From Erysipelotrichaceae bacterium (GTDB lineage Bacteria > Bacillota_I > Bacilli_A > Erysipelotrichales > Erysipelotrichaceae): 36,113 bases of DNA. The stretch spans positions 1-36,113 of the forward strand of contig JAEEHC010000049.1 in NCBI GenBank assembly GCA_016280635.1. Reading direction: 5' to 3'. Numbering within the stretch: the first letter of the stretch is position 1; each line of letters opens with the position of its first letter. The position numbers and the translations under genes were made by a program. The notes under the pieces were generated by a model. That model made no database searches. It was not told where the DNA came from and saw only the letters and a list, made by a program, of their open reading frames with translations. Below are positions 6,429 to 15,469 of this stretch, in pieces.

Positions 6429-9400
6429 TTAGAATAATGACAGCTGGTTTTCTGCCGGCAGGTCCTTGAGTACTCCCAGCCTTTCCATGGTGGCCAGCTG
6501 CGAGGCGTTGACACCGGTGCGCTTGCTGAAGTCCTCGCGGGAGATGAAACTCTGAATGCTTCTCTGCTCCGCTATTCTTCTGGCAACCACCTCACCCAGC
6601 CCGTCAATGCAGGCAAAGGAGGGGATGATGCCTAAAGGATCATCGGGATCAGGCAGGAAGTAGACGGCATCTGATTTTTCCAGCGACATCGGGCTGAAAT
6701 GATAGCCGCGCAGATACATTTCCAAAGCGATCTCCAGAACCGGTTCGAGCGAATCTTCCTTGGTGGAAGTCTTCTGGAATTCATCCTGACGCTTCTGAAT
6801 GTCTCGCAGCCTTTCCCTGATCGCTTCCGCTCCTTCCGCCATCGTTTCGATCTCGTATGCATCGCAGCGTATCGAGAAGAATACAGCGTAATACGCCAAG
6901 GGCTTATGGACCTTATACCAGGCTACCCGTACGGCATTCATGGCATAGGCTACGGCGTGGGCCTTGGGGAACATGTACTTGATCAGCAGACAGGAATTGA
7001 TGTACCAGTCCGGTACCTCATGCTGCTTCATCAGTTCAATCTGATCATCCTGCAGCCCCTTGCCCTTACGGACCTTTTCCATGATGGTAAAGGAATCCTT
7101 TGGAGGCAGGCCCTTGCTGATGAGATAGGTCATGATGTCGTCACGGCAGGAGATGACCTCATTGATGGTTGCCACGCCCTGATCGATCAGCAGTTCCGCG
7201 TTATTTGACCAGACATCGGTTCCATGGGTCAGACCTTCGAAGTTGACCAGCTCATTGAAGGTTGTAGGCCTGGTTTTGGCGAGAATGCGCCGGTTATTGT
7301 GAGTACCGAATTCCGGCAGGCCGGCAGCTCCGGTCACCTCGTGATAATCGCTGAAATCCCTGATCTTCATGGCGTCAACCGAGGAGAACAGGCTAAGTGC
7401 CTCAGGATCATTCATCGGTACATCTTTGTAATTGACATCGGAAAACAGCGACAGCAGCCTGATGGCCGTGGGGTCAATGTGAGCCAGAATGTCCAGCTTG
7501 AGCATGCTGTCGTGCAGGTCAGCGAAGGCAAAGTGGGTGGTCAGCCAGTCTGAGAAGGGGTTGTTGGCCGGATACTGGATGGGGGTAAAGTCGTGGATCT
7601 CCATGTCCTTGGGAATGACGACGATGCCGCCGGGATGCTGGCCGGTCGTCCGTTTGACATCTTCACACAGACCCATGAAGCCTGGTGGGGTATCGTGAAC
7701 GCCGATGAAGACATTGGTAAAGGAATTGCTGAACATCGGCTTTTCCATGTCTTCGCAATACGCCTTCAGATAGCCGAAGGCCGTTTTGGACTGTACGCCG
7801 GAAATGGTACCGGCCCGATAGGAATAATCTTCGCCGAATACTTCCCTGACCATCTGCTGAGCTCTGCCCTGGTATTCGGGAGAGAAGTTCAGGTCAATGT
7901 CCGGAACCTTGTCGCCTTCAAAGCCCAAAAAGGTCTCAAAGGGAATGTTGTGACCGTCCCGGATCATCGAGCTGCCGCAGTTCGGACAGTTTTTCTCCGG
8001 CAGGTCAAAACCGTTGGCATATTCATTGTTGACAAAGAATTCTGAATGCTGACAATGCGGGCAGACATAATGGGGTACCAGCGGGTTTACTTCAGTAATG
8101 TCGGCCATCGTGGCGACGAAACTGGAACCGACCGATCCTCTTGAACCGACCGGATAGCCGTCTTCATTGGACTTCTTAATCAATAAGTGAGCAATGTAGT
8201 ACTGAACCGTATTGCCATACTTGTAGATGTGATACAGTTCCTTTTCCAGACGCTCGCTGACGATTTCCGGCAGCTTTTCGCCATAGCGGCGGTGAGCATT
8301 GTCGTAGACGATCTTACGGAGGTTCTCTTCCGCCCCTTCAATGGCAGGTACAGCCAGTTCAGTCCGTACCGGATAGAGCTTTTCGATCTGCCCGGCGATC
8401 TTCAAAGGATTGTCAATGACGAATTCCTTAGCCCTGCCGGTAAATTCAAAGGCTTTCATGAGCTGGCCGGTAGTCATCAGATGCTGATCAGCTGGTTTGA
8501 AGCTGCGCCGTTTCTGACGGTCGGGAGACCATAACGGGTGGTGTCCGCCGCCGATGCGGGAGGCGTTGATGAAGATCTCATGGGCCAGTTTTTCATAAGG
8601 GTTGGCATAGCAGACATCGCTGGAGGCGATGACTGGCTTTCCCAGTTCATCAGCTACGGCGATGATGTCTTTGATGACCTGTTCAATGCGCTGACGGTCA
8701 ACGGCCGTGCCCTCTTCCATCAGATTACCGTAGTTATCAAGAGGATTGATCTCGATGTAGTCATAGAACTTCATGCATTCCCTGAGATCGGTAAGAGATC
8801 GGTTCATGGCCATTTCAAAGAGTTCGGAGAACTGATTGGCGCTGCCAATCAGCAGGTCATCCCGTCTCTTGATGATCTCTTCCCTGATGATCCGGGGTTC
8901 AGCCTGAACATCGGCGTCGATCTTCTTGGCATTCTTCTTGGAGAAGTAAGTCAGGTATCTGGTATGGGAAAGGGTGACCAGTTCATAGATCTTCTTGATA
9001 CCGGCCATGTTTTTGGCCAAAAGCGTACAGGTATAGGTACGGGCCTTCTTGTAGATGTCTTCCGGCTGATGATTCTGCAGCTGGTTGAAGGTCACGGTAT
9101 CATAGCCTTCGATGTCCGGCAGCATCCTCACCAGCACATTGGCCAGTACCTCGGCGTCATAATCGCCCCGGTGGGCCGTTTCCTCATCATACTGAACGTT
9201 ATAATAATTGGCAATGACACCAAGTCGGTAATATTTGCGGTCCTGAACGACCATCCGGGAAAGGTTCAGAGTGTCCAGGCAGATGTTTTTCAGCGGCTTT
9301 CGGCCAATCCTGATCAGGGTATCATTAAGGAAGTTGAAGTCAAAGTCGGCATTATGGGCGACAATGACCCGGTCACCGAGAAACTCCAGGATCTCATCAA

Positions 9401-10757
9401 TGGCTTCTTCAATCGGTCTGGCATTAGCCAGCATCTGGTTGGTAATGTTGGTCTTCTTTTCAATGAAAGGAGGCAGATCGACCGGCGGCTTGATGAAAAG
9501 CTGCTTGCGGATATCAGTAACCATGTTGTTTCTGACGATGACACCGCCGAATTCAATAATGTGGTCAAAGCGGGTGGAAAGACCGGTGGTCTCAAAGTCG
9601 ATGACCGCGTATTCGCTGCCCTTGACATTCTGATCGGTGGGATTGTAGACAATACGCAGAGAAGAATCAGCTGTTTTAATGTCAAGGCCGTAAATCACCT
9701 TGAAATCATTGTTCTTGTGTTTCTTATCGAGACCGAAATGCGCGGACTGGGCCAGCGGATAGGCCTGAACGACTGAGGTATCGGTAATGGCGATGGCCTT
9801 CTGACCCATGTCAAAAGCCCGCTTTATCAAATCGGCTGTAGCGCTGTTGCCGTCCATTTCGGAACGGTTGGTATGAACATGCAGGTCAATGTGGTGCTCG
9901 CCTTCATATTCATCCTTGAGTACGAAGGGGTCTTCCTGCAGTTCCCTGATGTAATGGAGCTTGAAGATGTTGCCGTTTTCATAACTGTCATAGGCAATGA
10001 TGCCGAAGATCTCAACGCACTGTCCGGCATAAAGGGGCAGGCTCAGCTGTTCGATCTTCATGTCGGAATCAAAACGCTTGAAGGTTACCGCGTCCGTATA
10101 GTCGGTGACGATGACCGTCTCGATGGTGAACTTCCGTCCGGCCTTGCTGCGGCGGGTCTGCGATTCATTGGAAAAGATCTTGCCGACGCATCTGACCTTT
10201 CTTTCCGATGCCGTCAGTTTGTTCATCGGCATGAACTGGTAATCCTCTTCCTTAGTGAATTTGCTGCGGCGGAAGTCATCGGCATTGGCTCTTCTGACCG
10301 TCGGCTCAATGACGATTTCCGGAATGGAGTTTTCCTTTGGCTTGCCGGCAATGATCTGCTGCTTGACGCCCATCTGAGTCAGGAAGGCCTTAAGCATGTT
10401 GAATTCCGCCCGGTCAACATCCAGGTAGATGCCATCGGGTTTGATTACCGGCAGGGCTGTGATGTCAGCGCCGTGTATTTTGTTGTAATACGAAAGGTAG
10501 TCCTGCAGCTGATTGTGGCTGATCTCAGCATTAGTGATCTCATAGGACAGTACCGTTTCATAGTCAAGATAATTTTGGATCCTTTCATGGAGTTCTTCGG
10601 CTAGCTGGGAAGGAAGATAATCGGTATTGCGGACCAGCATTTCGACCTTGCGGGTCTTCTTATTTACCTGCGGACGGCAAAAGACGGCATCTTTCAATGC
10701 CGCTTCCAGTTGTTTTCCTGCGCCGATTTTCTTAAGCAGATCAGTATAGCCGATCAT
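6429..10757 (-). CDS. polC: DNA polymerase III PolC-type alpha subunit
   Basis: PolC is the main replicative polymerase of Bacillota, with a built-in proofreading exonuclease. In order along the 1442 residues: N-terminal domain and OB fold (about 185-280), first part of the PHP domain (290-375, HVHTN), an inserted DEDDh exonuclease (D387, E389, D471, H529, D534 all present), the rest of PHP (570-720), then the polymerase domain with a zinc site (C899, C902, C924, C927), catalytic PDIDLNF (D953, D955) and KLDIL (D1089). The duplex-binding and tau-binding parts follow. Several PHP metal-ligand positions are changed: ITDT for ITDH, GLD for GxE, GSAN for GSAC, DVC for DVH. The start overlaps the rnc stop as ATGA. 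Confidence 0.97.
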   Translation of the reverse strand: MIGYTDLLKKIGAGKQLEAALKDAVFCRPQVNKKTRKVEMLVRNTDYLPSQLAEELHERIQNYLDYETVLSYEITNAEISHNQLQDYLSYYNKIHGADITALPVIKPDGIYLDVDRAEFNMLKAFLTQMGVKQQIIAGKPKENSIPEIVIEPTVRRANADDFRRSKFTKEEDYQFMPMNKLTASERKVRCVGKIFSNESQTRRSKAGRKFTIETVIVTDYTDAVTFKRFDSDMKIEQLSLPLYAGQCVEIFGIIAYDSYENGNIFKLHYIRELQEDPFVLKDEYEGEHHIDLHVHTNRSEMDGNSATADLIKRAFDMGQKAIAITDTSVVQAYPLAQSAHFGLDKKHKNNDFKVIYGLDIKTADSSLRIVYNPTDQNVKGSEYAVIDFETTGLSTRFDHIIEFGGVIVRNNMVTDIRKQLFIKPPVDLPPFIEKKTNITNQMLANARPIEEAIDEILEFLGDRVIVAHNADFDFNFLNDTLIRIGRKPLKNICLDTLNLSRMVVQDRKYYRLGVIANYYNVQYDEETAHRGDYDAEVLANVLVRMLPDIEGYDTVTFNQLQNHQPEDIYKKARTYTCTLLAKNMAGIKKIYELVTLSHTRYLTYFSKKNAKKIDADVQAEPRIIREEIIKRRDDLLIGSANQFSELFEMAMNRSLTDLRECMKFYDYIEINPLDNYGNLMEEGTAVDRQRIEQVIKDIIAVADELGKPVIASSDVCYANPYEKLAHEIFINASRIGGGHHPLWSPDRQKRRSFKPADQHLMTTGQLMKAFEFTGRAKEFVIDNPLKIAGQIEKLYPVRTELAVPAIEGAEENLRKIVYDNAHRRYGEKLPEIVSERLEKELYHIYKYGNTVQYYIAHLLIKKSNEDGYPVGSRGSVGSSFVATMADITEVNPLVPHYVCPHCQHSEFFVNNEYANGFDLPEKNCPNCGSSMIRDGHNIPFETFLGFEGDKVPDIDLNFSPEYQGRAQQMVREVFGEDYSYRAGTISGVQSKTAFGYLKAYCEDMEKPMFSNSFTNVFIGVHDTPPGFMGLCEDVKRTTGQHPGGIVVIPKDMEIHDFTPIQYPANNPFSDWLTTHFAFADLHDSMLKLDILAHIDPTAIRLLSLFSDVNYKDVPMNDPEALSLFSSVDAMKIRDFSDYHEVTGAAGLPEFGTHNNRRILAKTRPTTFNELVNFEGLTHGTDVWSNNAELLIDQGVATINEVISCRDDIMTYLISKGLPPKDSFTIMEKVRKGKGLQDDQIELMKQHEVPDWYINSCLLIKYMFPKAHAVAYAMNAVRVAWYKVHKPLAYYAVFFSIRCDAYEIETMAEGAEAIRERLRDIQKRQDEFQKTSTKEDSLEPVLEIALEMYLRGYHFSPMSLEKSDAVYFLPDPDDPLGIIPSFACIDGLGEVVARRIAEQRSIQSFISREDFSKRTGVNASQLATMERLGVLKDLPAENQLSLF

Positions 10758-11434
10758 AATGCCAGTTTATCCAAGGCTTCTCGGGCTGCCAGCTGTTCAG
10801 CCTTCTTCTTGGAATGTTCCTTTCCGGTTCCCATTAATACATCATCCAGGTAGCAGCCAATCTCAAACAGCGGGTTATTGGATGCCCCAGTCTCATTAAG
10901 TACTACATATTTCAAAACCCGGCGGCTGTCGGACTGAACAAGCTCCTGCAGTCTGGTCTTATAATCAACCACGCCGGTAGCTTCCGGGGTATCGACGATG
11001 GTAATGACCTGATCAAGAACCCGGCTGACTTCCGCAAAGCCCAGATCGAGATAGATTGCCCCCATTAAAGCCTCGAAGACGTCGGCCAAAAGGGAATCCC
11101 GCTGACGGCCTCTGTTCTTGATCTCTCCGGCTCCCAGTCTGATGAAGGGAGGCAGCTGCATCTGCCGCAGAAATGATGCCAGCGACTTTTCACAGACCAG
11201 CTGCGAACGCATCGTCGTCATCTTTCCTTCGGAGATCTCCGGAACATGATGAAACAGCTTGCTGGAGACCCAGATCTCTACCACGGCATCACCCATGAAT
11301 TCCAGACGCTCATAGTCATTGGACTGTTCATCGGTCTCATTAAGATAGCTGGCATGAGTAAAGGCATCGCGGTAAAGCGATCTGTTTACGGCATTGACGC
11401 CATATCTTTCTTTCAGAAACTCACATACATCCAT
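10754..11434 (-). CDS. rnc: Ribonuclease III
   Basis: RNase III cleaves double-stranded RNA, including rRNA precursors. The protein has the endonuclease signature ERLEFMGDAVVEIWVSSKL, the second catalytic acidic patch in DVFEALMGAIYLD, and a C-terminal double-stranded RNA-binding domain (about 150-226) ending GKEHSKKKAEQLAAREAL. The length of about 226 residues is normal. The frame is open from a GTG at 11440, but the ATG at 11432-11434 has AGGTG about 5 nt upstream and is chosen. It overlaps polC by 4 bases. In Bacillus the fatty acid genes plsX-fabD-fabG-acpP lie between recG and rnc; here recG is directly upstream. Confidence 0.96.
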   Translation of the reverse strand: MDVCEFLKERYGVNAVNRSLYRDAFTHASYLNETDEQSNDYERLEFMGDAVVEIWVSSKLFHHVPEISEGKMTTMRSQLVCEKSLASFLRQMQLPPFIRLGAGEIKNRGRQRDSLLADVFEALMGAIYLDLGFAEVSRVLDQVITIVDTPEATGVVDYKTRLQELVQSDSRRVLKYVVLNETGASNNPLFEIGCYLDDVLMGTGKEHSKKKAEQLAAREALDKLAL

Positions 11435-11462
11435 ACTCACACCTGCTTTTTATATCTTTTTC

Positions 11463-11471
11463 ATTTTATCA
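11463..11471 (-). promoter_or_regulatory. Possible extended -10 element before rnc
   Basis: TGA followed by TAAAAT lies in the 42-base gap between recG and rnc, about 28 nt before the rnc ATG. No clear -35 is present; the upstream DNA is the end of recG. It could give rnc-polC an internal start in addition to read-through. Confidence 0.3.
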
Positions 11472-11476
11472 CGAAA

Positions 11477-13468
11477 TCAGGCCCTGATTATATCATTATC
11501 CAGATTATTCTCAATGTATTCCCTGATCTCCTGATCCACTTCGCCCTGGCTGAGGATCTCTTCGGCGTCCCGGCGGGCATTCATCAGAATGTCAGAGTCA
11601 TTGATCACATTGGCGAGTTCAAACTGCGGCAGACCGGACTGGCGGTAGCCCATGACATCACCGGGCCCGCGCATCTTCATGTCATAATAGGAAATTCTGA
11701 ACCCGTCAGTATTGTTGACGATGACATTCAGTTTATCCAATACCTGCGGATCATCAGAATCACTGAGCAGATAACAGTATCCCTTCCGGCTGCCCCGGCC
11801 GATGCGTCCGCGCAGCTGGTGAAGCTGGGATAAGCCGAAACGGTTGGCGTTATAGATGACCATTATGTTGGCGTCATGGACGTCAACGCCGACTTCTACA
11901 ACCGTCGTACAGACCAGGATCCTGATCTTACCCTGCTTGAAGCGGCTCTCCACTTCCTGCTTTTCCTCTGGGGACATCTGTCCGTGCAGCAGATCGACTT
12001 CATAGCGTCCCTGATAATAGCGGCGCAGATTGTTATAAATGTCAGAGGCATTGCGTGAAGAATCGCTGTTGTCAATGCGGGGACAGACGACATACATCTG
12101 ATTGTCCTGCTGCAGCAGTCCCTCAATTTCATCGAGAACCGGCATGAAGGAATTGCCGGGAACCAGCCTGGTTATGATGGTCTTAGAAGCGTTGGGGGAC
12201 TGACTGATTGAGGAAACATCGATGTCACCATAAAGCGTGGTTGCCAATGTCCGTGGTATCGGGGTAGCCGACATCATCAGGATGTCGCAATAGCTGCCCT
12301 TGGCCAGTAAGGCTGCCCGCTGGCGGACACCGAAGCGCTGCTGCTCGTCTGAGATGATCAGACCGAGATTTCGGTAATTCACTTCATCCTGAAACAGCGA
12401 ATGGGTTCCGACGACCATTGATATGCTGCCGTCAGAGAGACCCTGCAGTACCTGCTGGCGCTGAGAAGAAGGCTGCGATGAGTAAAGCACACCGATGCCG
12501 ATGCCCAGACTGCTGAAGGTCTTTTTCAGGTTTTCATAGTGCTGTCTGGCCAGTATTTCCGTCGGCGCCATCAGTGCGGACTGACGGCCGGCCAGATGAG
12601 TCTCATACATGGCGATGAAACCGACGACGGTCTTTCCGGTGCCGACATCTCCCTGCACCAGCCTGCTCATCTGCTTTTCACTGGCCAGATCGCGGGTTAT
12701 GTCGCGGACAGCGGCCAGCTGGTCTTCCGTAAGCTTGAAGGGAAGAGAGTCAATGAACCGCTTTACCTCATTAAGATCAAAAACCTTACGGTAGTTAGCG
12801 TCAATGTTTTCGTTGTTTTTCTTGCGGGAAAGCATCAGCAGATTAAAGCGGACAAATTCCTCGTACTTGATGGTATCAAGAGCCCTGGTCAGCTGGGTTT
12901 CACTTTCCGGCTGATGAATGATGCGCAGGGCTTCAGCCTTGTGAAAGTAACCATACTTCTGAAGATATGTTGCCGGCAGGAAATCGCTGATTTCACCTTG
13001 GTTTTCCTGCAAAGCCCGGTCAATCAGTTTCGTAAAGGTCTTCTCATTTATCTTATCCTTTAAAGAATAGACCGGATGAATGCCAAGGAGCTCCTGTAAA
13101 GGCTGGTTGGTGATCTGGAAAGCCAGTATCTTCAGGTTACCCTCGTATTTGCCGATGACGCTTACCGTCTGGCCGTCAGTCAGGCTGCGCAGCCAGGGCC
13201 GGTTGAAGATGGTCACCCGGTAAAGGTTATACTGGTCTTCCACATTGAGGTACAGCACTGAATTACGTCCCTTATAGAAGCTGAAGCGCGGCTTACCGAC
13301 GATCCGTCCGGCAATGACGATTTTGCTGTCAGGCTGCCATTGGTCAAAGGGAAGATAACTGAGCGTTTCATAACGATAAGGATAGTATGTTAAAAGGGCC
13401 TTAGTATTTTCAATTCCTAAGGCCTCAAAGGCTTCCTTCTGTTTGGGAGTTAATCTGATTTCCTTCAT
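11477..13468 (-). CDS. recG: ATP-dependent DNA helicase RecG
   Basis: RecG remodels stalled replication forks and Holliday junctions. The 663-residue protein has an N-terminal wedge/OB domain (to about 230). The helicase core follows: Walker A GDVGTGKT (273-280), motif Ia APTEILARQH, motif II DEQQRFG (374-380), motif III SATPIPRT, motif V VCTTVVEVGVDV and motif VI QLRGRIGRG (551-559). The TRG-like end GPGDVMGYRQSGLP follows. Motif II reads DEQQ where RecG proteins usually have DEQH. The ATG at 13468 has no obvious Shine-Dalgarno, but the preceding fakA stop is only 23 nt away, so re-initiation is plausible. It belongs to the long murG-polC run. Confidence 0.96.
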   Translation of the reverse strand: MKEIRLTPKQKEAFEALGIENTKALLTYYPYRYETLSYLPFDQWQPDSKIVIAGRIVGKPRFSFYKGRNSVLYLNVEDQYNLYRVTIFNRPWLRSLTDGQTVSVIGKYEGNLKILAFQITNQPLQELLGIHPVYSLKDKINEKTFTKLIDRALQENQGEISDFLPATYLQKYGYFHKAEALRIIHQPESETQLTRALDTIKYEEFVRFNLLMLSRKKNNENIDANYRKVFDLNEVKRFIDSLPFKLTEDQLAAVRDITRDLASEKQMSRLVQGDVGTGKTVVGFIAMYETHLAGRQSALMAPTEILARQHYENLKKTFSSLGIGIGVLYSSQPSSQRQQVLQGLSDGSISMVVGTHSLFQDEVNYRNLGLIISDEQQRFGVRQRAALLAKGSYCDILMMSATPIPRTLATTLYGDIDVSSISQSPNASKTIITRLVPGNSFMPVLDEIEGLLQQDNQMYVVCPRIDNSDSSRNASDIYNNLRRYYQGRYEVDLLHGQMSPEEKQEVESRFKQGKIRILVCTTVVEVGVDVHDANIMVIYNANRFGLSQLHQLRGRIGRGSRKGYCYLLSDSDDPQVLDKLNVIVNNTDGFRISYYDMKMRGPGDVMGYRQSGLPQFELANVINDSDILMNARRDAEEILSQGEVDQEIREYIENNLDNDIIRA

Positions 13469-13491
13469 CTGAATGAAATGTTCAGCGGCGT

Positions 13492-15087
13492 CTATTCGAT
13501 GCCGATTATGAAGGGATAGAGTTCCTGCTGACCGGCGATCAGTTCGCCATCAGCATCATACTTCTCCACGGCATAATCCAGGACCTGTTGGGCCTGCGCC
13601 TTGGTGATCTCCTTACCGTAGATGATGGTAAGATAGGAGATCTCCTGCTGCTGGCTGGCCTGATCGATGGTCGCAAACAGCGTCTTATCCAAAGCCTTGC
13701 CGGTAGCGACCAGATCCTTGTCAACCAGACCGATGAAATTGTTCTTTCTGATCTTCAGACCATTCATCGTGGTATTCTTGACAGCCTGTGTCAGGGAAAT
13801 GGTCCTGATGTCACGGATGGCCTGGTTCATTGACTTGATGTTGTCCTCAATCGGAGCGTCTTCGCTGTAATTCAGACAGGCATTGATGCCTTCAATGACG
13901 CTCTTGGATTCTATTACTTCTACCTGGGAACTCTTGACCAGCTGCTTGGCCTGCTTGGCGGCCAGAATGATGTTGGAGTTGTTGGGCAGAATGATGATGC
14001 TGCGGGCGTTGGCTTCCTTGATGGCATTGACGAAGTCCTGGGTTGAGGGGTTCATGGTCTGACCGCCGAAGACGATGTAGTCGGCGGCGAGTTCCTTGAA
14101 CTTGCTGGCGATGCCTTCCGCGTTGCAGACGGTAATGACCGCACAGTTCTTCCTCTCTTCATTCTTAACTTCAAAGTTCAGAGTCGGATTGTGGCCTTTG
14201 GAGAGTTTTTCAACTCTGACGGTATCGAGATCGCCGAATCTCTGCAGGGTATTGATGATGTCACCGGGACGTTCACTGTGGACATGCAGCTTGACGCTGT
14301 CCTCTTCCCTGGCCAGCTTGATGTTGTTGCAGGAACGGCCCAGGGAACTTTCAAGGCGGTTGATGACAAATTCGCGCTTGTACTGTTCATTGAGATTAAC
14401 GATGATCTCAACGCAATAGCCCTCTTCTACTGGTTCGGTCTCCGTCGGCTGTTCGCTCTTGCCGACCGGGTTGCCCTGCAGGTAGGCGTTAAAGCCTTCC
14501 AGAATGCAGCAATATCCGGAAGCACCGCTGTCAACGACGCCGGCTTCCTTCAAAACTTCCAGAAGGTCGGGTGTTCTCTTCAGTGATTCGTTGGCTTCCA
14601 CGACCATGTAGGCCATGTAGTCCTCAATGGAGCAGCGGGGATTTTTCTTTACCAGATAATCACCCATCTCCGCTGATTCCCGAACGACTGTCAGGATGGT
14701 CCCCTCTACCGGTTTCATGATGGCCTTATAGGCTGCTCTGGAACCGCTCATGAAGGCTTCTGCCAGCTGTTTCACATCAGCTGACTGCACTCCGGCTAAA
14801 GCCTTGGCGATGCCCTTGAAGACCTGAGAAAGGATGACGCCGGAATTGCCACGGGCATTCATCAGCATGTTCTTGGACAGAAACTTGGCAGTATCGCCGA
14901 TGTAATCGTTCATGAAGCGGACTGTTTCTTCGGCAGCCGCTGAGATCGTCATGTTCATGTTGGTTCCCGTATCACCGTCAGGTACCGGGAAGACGTTCAG
15001 TTTATTGACGCGTTCGGCATTGTTTGCCAGGTTGTTGGCGCCGGAAATGATCATTTCCTTGAATTGTCTGCAATCTAGTTGTTCCAT
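13492..15087 (-). CDS. fakA: DhaL/DegV-type fatty acid kinase subunit (FakA/YloV)
   Basis: FakA phosphorylates fatty acids carried by a FakB partner so they can enter phospholipid synthesis. The 531-residue protein has an N-terminal DhaL-type kinase domain (about 1-205) with the metal and nucleotide motif PDGDTGTNM (36-44, three conserved Asp/Asn) and ARGNSGVILSQ. A middle domain follows, then a DegV-like C-terminal domain ending at YPFIIGIE. It lies 11 nt downstream of the Asp23/YloU gene, the same pair as yloU-yloV in Bacillus. No fakB is present in this window. The ATG at 15085-15087 follows a GGCGG stretch. Confidence 0.93.
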   Translation of the reverse strand: MEQLDCRQFKEMIISGANNLANNAERVNKLNVFPVPDGDTGTNMNMTISAAAEETVRFMNDYIGDTAKFLSKNMLMNARGNSGVILSQVFKGIAKALAGVQSADVKQLAEAFMSGSRAAYKAIMKPVEGTILTVVRESAEMGDYLVKKNPRCSIEDYMAYMVVEANESLKRTPDLLEVLKEAGVVDSGASGYCCILEGFNAYLQGNPVGKSEQPTETEPVEEGYCVEIIVNLNEQYKREFVINRLESSLGRSCNNIKLAREEDSVKLHVHSERPGDIINTLQRFGDLDTVRVEKLSKGHNPTLNFEVKNEERKNCAVITVCNAEGIASKFKELAADYIVFGGQTMNPSTQDFVNAIKEANARSIIILPNNSNIILAAKQAKQLVKSSQVEVIESKSVIEGINACLNYSEDAPIEDNIKSMNQAIRDIRTISLTQAVKNTTMNGLKIRKNNFIGLVDKDLVATGKALDKTLFATIDQASQQQEISYLTIIYGKEITKAQAQQVLDYAVEKYDADGELIAGQQELYPFIIGIE

Positions 15088-15098
15088 ATCCGTACCGC

Positions 15099-15455
15099 CT
15101 AATCAATTACCTTAATGCCCTGAACGAAGATGTTGATGGAGGTGAATTCCATGTCAAACATGTTCTCCAGTTCGTACTTGACCTTCTTCTGAACTTCGTT
15201 GACTACTTCCATGATCTTTACGCCGTAGCAGATGATGACATAGATGTCCAGTTCAATGCCTTCACTGTTCTGTCTGACTACAACACCCTTGGAATAGTTT
15301 TCCTTCCGCAGCATGACCGCGATGCTGTCCTTGATAAGGTGCTTTGAGGCCATGCCGACAACGCCGTAGCATTCATTGACCAGTTCACCGGTCAAGGAGG
15401 CAATGGCATCAGCGGTAATGTTGATGTTGCCGATCTTGGTGGTATTTTTCATCAT
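15099..15455 (-). CDS. yloU: Asp23/YloU (DUF322) family protein
   Basis: This 118-residue member of the Asp23/Gls24 envelope-stress-associated family has the characteristic pattern GNINITADAIASLTGELV, then GVVGMA and a segment ending IYVIICYGVKI. The helix VVNEVQKKVKYELENM and the ending SINIFVQGIKVID are also typical. Some family members sit at the membrane through partner proteins; this one has no membrane segment. The ATG at 15453-15455 has AAGGAGGG 8 nt upstream, far better supported than the longer open frame from 15557, which runs into ftsQ. It is paired with fakA, as is common in Bacillota. Confidence 0.92.
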   Translation of the reverse strand: MMKNTTKIGNINITADAIASLTGELVNECYGVVGMASKHLIKDSIAVMLRKENYSKGVVVRQNSEGIELDIYVIICYGVKIMEVVNEVQKKVKYELENMFDMEFTSINIFVQGIKVID

Positions 15456-15469
15456 AGTTTCACCCTCCT

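Noticed and set aside
8538-9776. Long plus-strand open frame of 412 codons
   Set aside because: It lies wholly antisense to polC, has no Shine-Dalgarno or family resemblance, and is explained by the codon usage of polC.
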